DNA of 64,000 nucleotides from Atriophallophorus winterbourni (lineage: Eukaryota > Platyhelminthes > Trematoda > Plagiorchiida > Microphallidae), in NCBI GenBank assembly GCA_013407085.1, contig JACCGJ010005682.1, positions 1 through 64,000 of the forward strand. The letters run 5' to 3'. Under the pieces are notes generated by a model. That model saw only the letters and a program-made list of their open reading frames with translations, ran no database searches and was not told where the DNA came from. Below are positions 33,501-42,500 of this stretch, piece by piece (the first letter of the stretch is position 1; each line of letters begins with the position of its first letter). Both the position numbers and the translations under genes were made by a program.

Positions 33501-36500
33501 TGTATTAGGCCATGTTTATCGAAAACCGATGAAGTATCCATATTGACACATGCGATTCACCATTGTAAGAATATAAATTTTTATTCTTGCTCTGGTAAAA
33601 TTGATCTATGCATCATTTCCCTTTACTTGCAGTCCAAAACGATGTTTATTCATTCTCAATGGTCTATTTGAGGCTCCAGATTCATATGAATCGTGGATGA
33701 GCCTTTACCATTAAAACGAATGGTTTCGCGTCAATGCAGTGTGTCATTCATCATAGCAGTTTCAGCTCTGCATGTTAGTGTTCTCGTGTTATCGTGGTGA
33801 TGTGTGACCAAGGTGAATGTTAGCCGTTCTCGAAACTGTGGCTGAGTCGCGATCAATAATAAGAAAATATGCTGGATGCCACAACAATCACACTGATTTA
33901 TATTCAGGGTTCATCTCTAAACTATTGAAATCACCTATAAAAACGCAGAGTCAAAAATAGAAACGAATTTATCGTAAATACGCTGGTAATAGAAAGATTG
34001 TAAGTCAAATAACCTAGCTCAGAATCGTGAAGTTGTTGGCTCGTTCCCAGCCTAGAAACACGAAATAAAAATGCGACAGGTCTTTAATTGCAAAATTTAA
34101 CATTTCATTTATCTTATTATCTCTGTATAAGTGGCTAATCTTGCAGTTTCAGTTATGTGTGCTCAATCTTCTGATAATCTGGCGCAATGGAAAGATAATC
34201 ACATGAGAATTACGTATATTTTTTGAACTGATATACGGAATATTTATTGGACCGACTTAAGGTTGTGTATGGAAGCGAGTCCCTCAGATGTATTCGCGTG
34301 ATAACTATTAAACCGAAAAAGTAGTGTGTTAAAAACACACTTTAGTATATGTACTTCAATTACCAATGCATTATTTTAATTATGGTCAGTCAAACTTACT
34401 GGGCTGCCTGGATTCTTTAAGGAGGATAGAGAAGTGGCTGCAATGGGGATTGGTTTCACGACACAAAACGTTTGTACATTTCGCAATTTTGTTGTTGTTT
34501 CGTGGATCGGATTGAAACGAACGCCTTTGAAGTCATGAGATCTGGGTAGCGAGACAATGAGATTGTCACGAGAATGCTCTTCTGCAAGGTCAATGTCAGT
34601 TTCTCTCCTCAAGGACGTGGGAAAGGAGTCTGCTAACCCAGTTGGGGAAAGTAATGGTTTTGAGGCTTCAATGTGATCCTCTGCAACTTGGTGCATGGTT
34701 GCTGCGGCATATCCAGCAATGTCTCCGTGATTGAAAGACACATCCAAATATCCGCAACCGTCTCGCCCGCATCTATATTGTTGTTCTTCACAGAAAAATG
34801 GAGATAAAACAGATCCCGGGGGATAGTTTCGTAAAATTGTTGGTGATTCATGCAAGTGGTGTGGAGGATAGCCATTGTGCCTCCCATCAATCGTTTGACC
34901 GTTTTCAACCTCTGAACTTCCGGGAGCCGTGATTGGGCGTTCCCCGATTTCATGGTCATTGGAACGTTGACAACAACGACGGGTATTTGGTGATTTGACC
35001 ACGCATACGGTAGCAACGATGAGAACAACTGCCAGTAATCCAGAAATACTTGCTAATATGGTGATTATCAAAACATTGCTCCGTCCTTCAAACAACCAAA
35101 AGTCGAATTTGGGATTTGTTAGATTACTTGAATAATAACTCGACGAATGGATATTTTGTTGCATTCCCATTGCCGGTCTGTCTTCCACATACACAACCAG
35201 AACCTGATATTGGGAAGGAATGTTTAGATTAATATACATTCGTTTATACGTAAAACGAAGTAAATTGTACTTGGTTTTTTTGCTTACTTTGTTATCACTT
35301 TTGGATTCTGGGTAGCCATCATCCGTTGCACTAATTTCAAATAAATGTTTGCCAAGATCCCGAACAGTCATGTGTCGTTTAACATGCACGTCTCCTCTGT
35401 CAGGTCGAACTCGAAGCAACGCGTCGTGGTTCGGACGAAGCGACTCGGTGTAGCGTCTCAAAGTCTCTTCCAAACCATACGTGACACGTCCATTTCGACC
35501 TACGTCAGAATCTTTCGCATGCAGCGTCGTGACTAAAAACCCGGGTTTCTCGTGAACGGACAAATGTATGGCAGTATCCATCGTCGACGCTTCTTCTTTG
35601 TTTAGATGTTTTTCACTTTGTACAGGCTGGTCGTACAGCATGGTAGAGGGAAATTCTGATAGGTCCAACTTCTTTTTGAATTCTGAAAACGATGGAAGAT
35701 GTTGTCATACATCGTGGAAATGTTAAGCTGCATTTAATTTTACCAACTGTGTATTCTAATCTCGCTGTTCTAAATATAATTAACACAGGGAATGTCGATG
35801 GTGGATAGATTGACAAGGTATTCCCCTGGTGATCAATTGAAAGATATGCTCAATGTGCGAATATGTCACTCACTGGGTTCTAAAAGTCCTTTCGGTTGAA
35901 CAAAGGCAGGAGCATGGTCGTTCACGTCAAGAATGCGAATGGTAATAGTCCCCGTGCTGGTGAGCGGTTCAGTTGTGGATGAATCCTGAGCCGTGATCAC
36001 TAAATCGTATTGTTCCTGCGTAGAAGGTTAGAAAAACAGCGATAAGTTACTTCGAAACTTGTTGTGGCAACAGTGGTATCAGTTACAGTTAGTGCTATTA
36101 GCTTCGGTTAAATATACATATCTCAGTATTTCGCTGATAGTTGGTTGATAGTGAGAGCCACCGATTAGAAAATTTTACAAGTTGAAGCATCGTTATTTGA
36201 AAGTTGAAGGATTTTTAGGCGATTCACGTTTCTTTCCAAGCGTGGTACAGCAAATAGTTGGCGATAGGAAATTCAGAATTGACGCTCTGAAACACTTGGT
36301 CTTCTCTCGGTGATCAAAGCGAAACGATCTGAAAAACAAATTGCTTTCCAATTGTATTCTTATAAGATTGGAATTTTTAAAGATATACGCTCGTTTGAAT
36401 GATGAAATATTATACTGTGAATCGGTAATCGGAAGAAATAGTTTTGTGAATCATTTTAGTTTGGGGTCGGTAATTTCATTTCGAATGACGTTAGAACACT

Positions 36501-39500
36501 TTTATCAACACATGCAAAAACAAACATTCCCGTTGTAAACATGTTTGGTGGTTTTAGAAACTAGGAATCCAATATTTCGGTCTGATCAGTTATTTACAGT
36601 TCTAAATTTCATTGTTTGTGTAGTTTTCATTGAAATATTCATGGTAAGTTACTAATTACTACTGCTATTACTACTACTACTACTCGAAAAGCACACACCT
36701 TTTCCTCTCTATCCAGCTCGACGGTGGTATACAACGATCCATTCGATAGAAGTCGAAATCGGGAGTTGAATTTACTCTGAGCGGCATCGGAATTGAACAA
36801 GGCATAGGTGACTTTCCCGTTTAAGTCAACATCTTTATCTTCCGCGTATACATCACCAATGTGTGTGTAGGGGGCCATGTGCTCGGTTACGACGAACAGA
36901 TTCCCAGTGGCACTTAGTCGACCCGAGGCCGGAAGCCTCGTCGGGTCGATCGGAGTGACCCAGTCTTCGTGATTTTGAAATAAAGGCGGGTGGTCGTTGG
37001 TGTCGAGTACCGTCAATGTTAGCAACGCGGATGATGAAAGACGTGGTTGACCTTGGTCTGTTGCAAAAATTGTCACCTAAGCAAAACAAAACATGTAACA
37101 TACTTGGTTATTGCGAATTATTCAATTTTGAGCTAGTTCTAAGTGGTGTGAACAAGAACATGACGGGAGCGTTCGGTTGTTAGGATAATTTGGTAAGCGT
37201 GTTACCTCGGGCAGAGTATTCAGGGTGCCAAGTGGGATATTTAATGAACAATTACAAGCAAATATATTAATGTTTATTTTCCTGGTTGAAATCAACTAAA
37301 ACAATCAATACCGATTTTGGGTTGAATTGTTTATATTATATGTTTACGAGTACAATGGCGGTCAGTTGAACCCGGTGAATATAACGTGGTAATTGCATAT
37401 CGCTTAATGGCAAGTAACACTAACATTGTCCAGAGCAATACTGACGACTTATCGATAACCTTTTTTCGGTATGGTTATGTTTTAGATTAGGTTTTGCGCT
37501 CTCAGTCCTAGGAGCATAGCCAACCCTATAATTGTTATCCATGTGTCGATGATACGAAGAGTTTATGCTGCATATGCTGGGTTTGCGTAACCGTCACAAA
37601 AATGTGCAGCTATAACAGGGATCAGTGTAGAATATTTAATCCGAAATTGAAAGGTTTATACCTTCGCTAGCTCATCGGGTAGATGCTGAGACGTTTAACA
37701 ATACTTGCTACGCAACTCGAGCATTTGACCCGAAATCACTTTTGTGATTTTGTATTTGAACATCTTGGTTCCTTGTAGGAATCCTATTTAACAGTGACAT
37801 CTACCACTTTAACAACTGACACAGGCGCATGTGTACCCGAATAGAAAGTGAGTCGTCTACTACTTTTGTTGATTTGAATATAAGAGATCCAGAATCATGT
37901 GTATGCAGACCCATTTAGTAGCTATCGCATTCTACTCTATCTGATCGGCCATAGATTTATGTTAGATTGCTGTTCGTCCATCTGGACGAACAGTGCCGAT
38001 ACTTCCATCAACATCTTTCCGTATATTTTACTATACTCTTCATTCAGAATCAGTGGTTTTCATTTTTAAATTGAGGTCGCTCTATAAGTCTAATCTGAAT
38101 GCATGCGAATAGGGAAAATAATCCAATTTGATTTTCAGGCAAATAACAACAAATAAAACTTTTAATTAATAAAGTTAAACTTGTATGCCACTGTTATATA
38201 GGGTTCTTACAAAGAACCACGATGTTCATATACAGAATCACAAAGTGATTCCTGGTCAAGCGCTCGAGGCGCATATAAAAGACCCATTCATTGTGGTGCT
38301 CACATCCTCATCCCCATTAATGGTGCGAAGACCTGGGTAGCTAGCTCAACACATTTGGCAGAAACATTTTGTCACGTGATTTGTTTTTCTCACATTCCGC
38401 AACATTGACACGACTGCTTTTCACGCAAAACCGTGAGGGCGATTTCGCCTTGGTTACCGATTCCCCATCCACGTTCCCAAATCTGTTCTTATCAGCGAAG
38501 TTGCCCTAATTGTTCTTTGGATAATTGGTTAAATCATTTGTGTATCCTGGTGGGGCTAGTCAAAGTGGTGTAGAAATTGGTGATTTGGAAGGAAATCGTG
38601 AATAAATTAATGCGATGCAATTGCCTGCGACAATTAAAACAATACAAATAATGACAGAACGTTTGAACCATGGTTGCTTAATATGCTTCCCGTTGATATC
38701 TGCATCCCGGGCACAAACAGTTTGCCCTTAACGGTTGATGAACTTTGGACTAGCACACTGCTTAACAATTTATTGCATCTCACCTCATGACTTCGTGCTA
38801 AACAAAGTAAAAAATTAAAATACTGAGACCCGGTGCCATTCAAATCACAATTAATGATCATGTGAAATCTCAGCGATTGTCTTCTTATTTCTTCCAAGCC
38901 CACTGATTAGAATATGAGGAGCTTTAGAGCACCGATGGCAATGTTGAACAGTGACCACACTATAGCATTTTCCAACTCTCCTGACTTTATTTTCTTATTA
39001 TAATTTCAGCTCTGATTCGGTACCTGAATTCTCACTTCCATGTTTCGTGTCCTTTTGCATCCTATCGGTGGGCTAGATTCAATAGTTTCGTAATTTGTCT
39101 GCTTGATAAATTATATCAGATTAAATGCGTCTAACCTCGTATACAGGTTCGGTCAATTGCTGGTTGATATTTTTAGATGGGAAATTGAATACAAAATGCT
39201 AAATCAATTCCAAACTGAAGTACCATATTATCTTCAATCGTTCGATTTTTTTTATCTAATGGTTTCTCGTTCGAAAACAATGAGAAATGCAATCGATACC
39301 GGGCAGCGTGCGAATATTTTGAACAACAACCGCTCAAAACAGATTGCCGTGGATTTAAAAACAAAACGCTGGCAGTCTGTGCGGTGTCCCGTGAAAAATT
39401 CCGCAATTTCTGTTTCAATAAGTTAGGTTTGATTACGAGCAAAACTATCCTCCTGCAGGAAAAACGTTTGTTCAGCAAAATCGCTTTTCCATCTCAAACA

Positions 39501-42500
39501 CCGCGCCAAACTCGTGCTGTGTACATTCATCAGGTAGAGACAGCTCGATAAGTTTCTACGTATCTTTATACAATGCAAGAATGATAGAGAACGTTTGAGC
39601 ATTGAATCTACAGGTAAGTCAGATGGGTTATTATTTAAAATTATGTTAAAGTAGTTTTCTGGTTAACAGTAGCATAGACAGAGTGCCATTAGCACTTAAA
39701 CTGTTTGCATGATGTTGGTGTGGTCTTCTTTATGTGGTATCAGCGAGATCTACGAGTACAGTTCAATAAACGACATCAAAGAAAATACTCCCCTTTCTCC
39801 ACATGTTCAAGGCCTTGGGATCCTTATCCTATTGTCCCTACATGATGAGTGCAAACAGCACGAAACCTGTCGTGGGGTGTGCGTGTGATGGAAATACATG
39901 CAAATTAGTTTTTTATCTCCGGATTATGGGTTAACCCCATCTACATGAGTTTTGCCACATTTAATTGAACAGGTTGGTCGTACCAACCTTACCCAACAGT
40001 GGGCTACAAGCCCGAATTGATTAAAATCCCGTACTGGTTAAATGCAAGAAATCAATGTACTACAGCATTCGCCTTACCTGGTACGAATCTCTGACTTCTC
40101 TGTCCAGCACAACTTTGGCAGTGACACATCCACTCGAGGGATCGATTGCAAAGTGTGTCACGTCTGAAAGAGTAAAGATGATTTCGGCGTTGATGCCATC
40201 GTCTGCGTCCGAGGCGTTAACCTGAAGTGTGAAACTCCGAGGGTGAGCATTTACTTGTAGAGTATTGCAACGATTCAGAACGAAACTATTAGAAATTATG
40301 ATCATTCCGTTTTAATAAGTTGGGTTGATTACGTGTAGATACATTATAACCATTTTATTAGCGAAAGCATAATGTCACATACTCACAGCTCCAGTCATTT
40401 TTCAAACAATCTTGTCGTAAACCACAAAAATGTTTGACTTCAAGTGAGGTTAAGCATACACTAGACTGTGGATAATATGATAAGAAGGAAACTTTAAATT
40501 ATTATAGAATCCAAAATCACTCATCAAACAACCAAAAAATTCGGGCATGAATCAATTCAAATGTTGCAACTAAACAACCTTTTCAGCTCTTGTATGTCAT
40601 GAAATGTAAACTGTTGTCGAATAATTAAGGCACAACTTTCAATGTTGAACAGCGATAACCTTCAAGTTGAAACAAACGGAAGTTATACTTTGAATTCTTA
40701 TAAAAATAAGCGCGACATTACCACAATTTTGGTGACTGGTTCCTACAGATGATCTAAGTTAAGCGGACAAATCCATGAAAATTACTCGTTTCGAAGCACT
40801 CGCTTGACTTGACCTTACAAATGTGGTCATGGGATAAAATAATGTTGCCCATTTTTAAGGTTCAGCAGAGCTACTTTAGATGGCTTCATACGGTACAACC
40901 TACAGGGCACATGAGCAGTCCAAATGCCACGAGTGTCATTATGTTGTAACTTGTCAGTTGAAAAATGGTCAAACACAACTATTGGGGATGGCATAATAAA
41001 TGTGACGATGCAAATAATCGATATCTTTCGGAAGAGGGCCGTGGCTAAACATTATAAATGCGAGAGGTTTCTTTCTCAAAACGAGTTGCACAATCGCGGA
41101 AATGTGACCAAACTTGATTCTCCATCATGGACGATGGGCCTTTTGAGCCTAGTAAAGGAAATTTTAGTGATTCATTGTGGGATTTTAGTTGGCAGCTTAA
41201 ATTACAGCAAATGAAATATTTCTTATCACTTGGCAGTTTCATGTCTCCTCCTAGAAGATATAAATGTATTTTTCGATACTCATGGCTAAGATGAGGTACG
41301 ACCAGCCCTTACTTGTAGGACTTTATCCCCAAGCTGGTTGTTTTCTTTCATAGTTGCGTGATACTTCGATTGTGAAAATACCGGAGGGTGATCATTTTCA
41401 TCTCGAATCGTCAGCACAATGGACATGGTAGCGGTGTGTCGCAATGATTCCACATCGTGACCACCAAATCCATCCGCGCAGATCAACCGAACTGTCAAGC
41501 TGTCTCGATCGATGCTCGATTCTCGGTCAAGCATGAAACGTGTCGTCAAATCATACACCTCCGAATTCGGGTTCACGTCGGGATCTGGAGTGAAAACGAG
41601 TTGTTGTTTATTCCGAGCTTCCGGTGGTTCCCAACAACGAACTTCTCCGTTGACTGTTGCGCTGTCCGGGTCCTTTATGCGAATCTGAGGGAATATGTTT
41701 AATCGGTCAGACAGTTCATAATAACTCGATCGATTTGAATTGATTGGTAAATTTAAATCATACTGATAATTAATCAAATTCATAGTGATTAATGCATGTT
41801 TGACGTCGAATGGTTACAGCGGTGTTGCACATTATAGGACGCGATCATAGAGTATCTTATGGACGTGACCTTGCACTAAATAGTGAGAAGGATATGGAAA
41901 CTGTTCTTTTAAATACTTGCTACGTGAGTTTCCCGAGTATAATATTCGAATCTGGGCTGACATACCCTGGTACGAAAGAAAGGGTCGTCTTGATGTTCGT
42001 AAGAATAGCAACGAGCGCATGGGTTACACACAGGTTCACTTAAACAGAATTATCCTGGGAACATTCTCGAAATTTCCGAAACTAGGTGACGTCCTCAATT
42101 CGCAAAAACAAGCAATATCACCATTGAATGCTGATATGTCAGATGAAACGACATTTTAAGACAATCTGCACGATCGTAAACAACACGTCTAAGGTTAAAC
42201 CAGGAGGTTTTCCCGTTCAGAGACAGAACGGATTGACAGATAATGTCAGGGATACAGCTGACGCCCAGCAACATTTTATGCACAAGACATTTGTGAAAAG
42301 GATGTTCCCCTGCCAATACCTTTGCCACATTCTATAGAGGTGGAAATCTTAAGTGATGTCTATGTGAATCCTACGGTTGTGCAAAAGCATCGACGCAGGT
42401 CAAACGTTAACAAATCCACGGGGGAGAACGCAATAACGCCGGCTATTCTGAAGTCATGTGAGCTTGAGCTTTGCGGCCGCTATGTGAATTATTTGAACAC

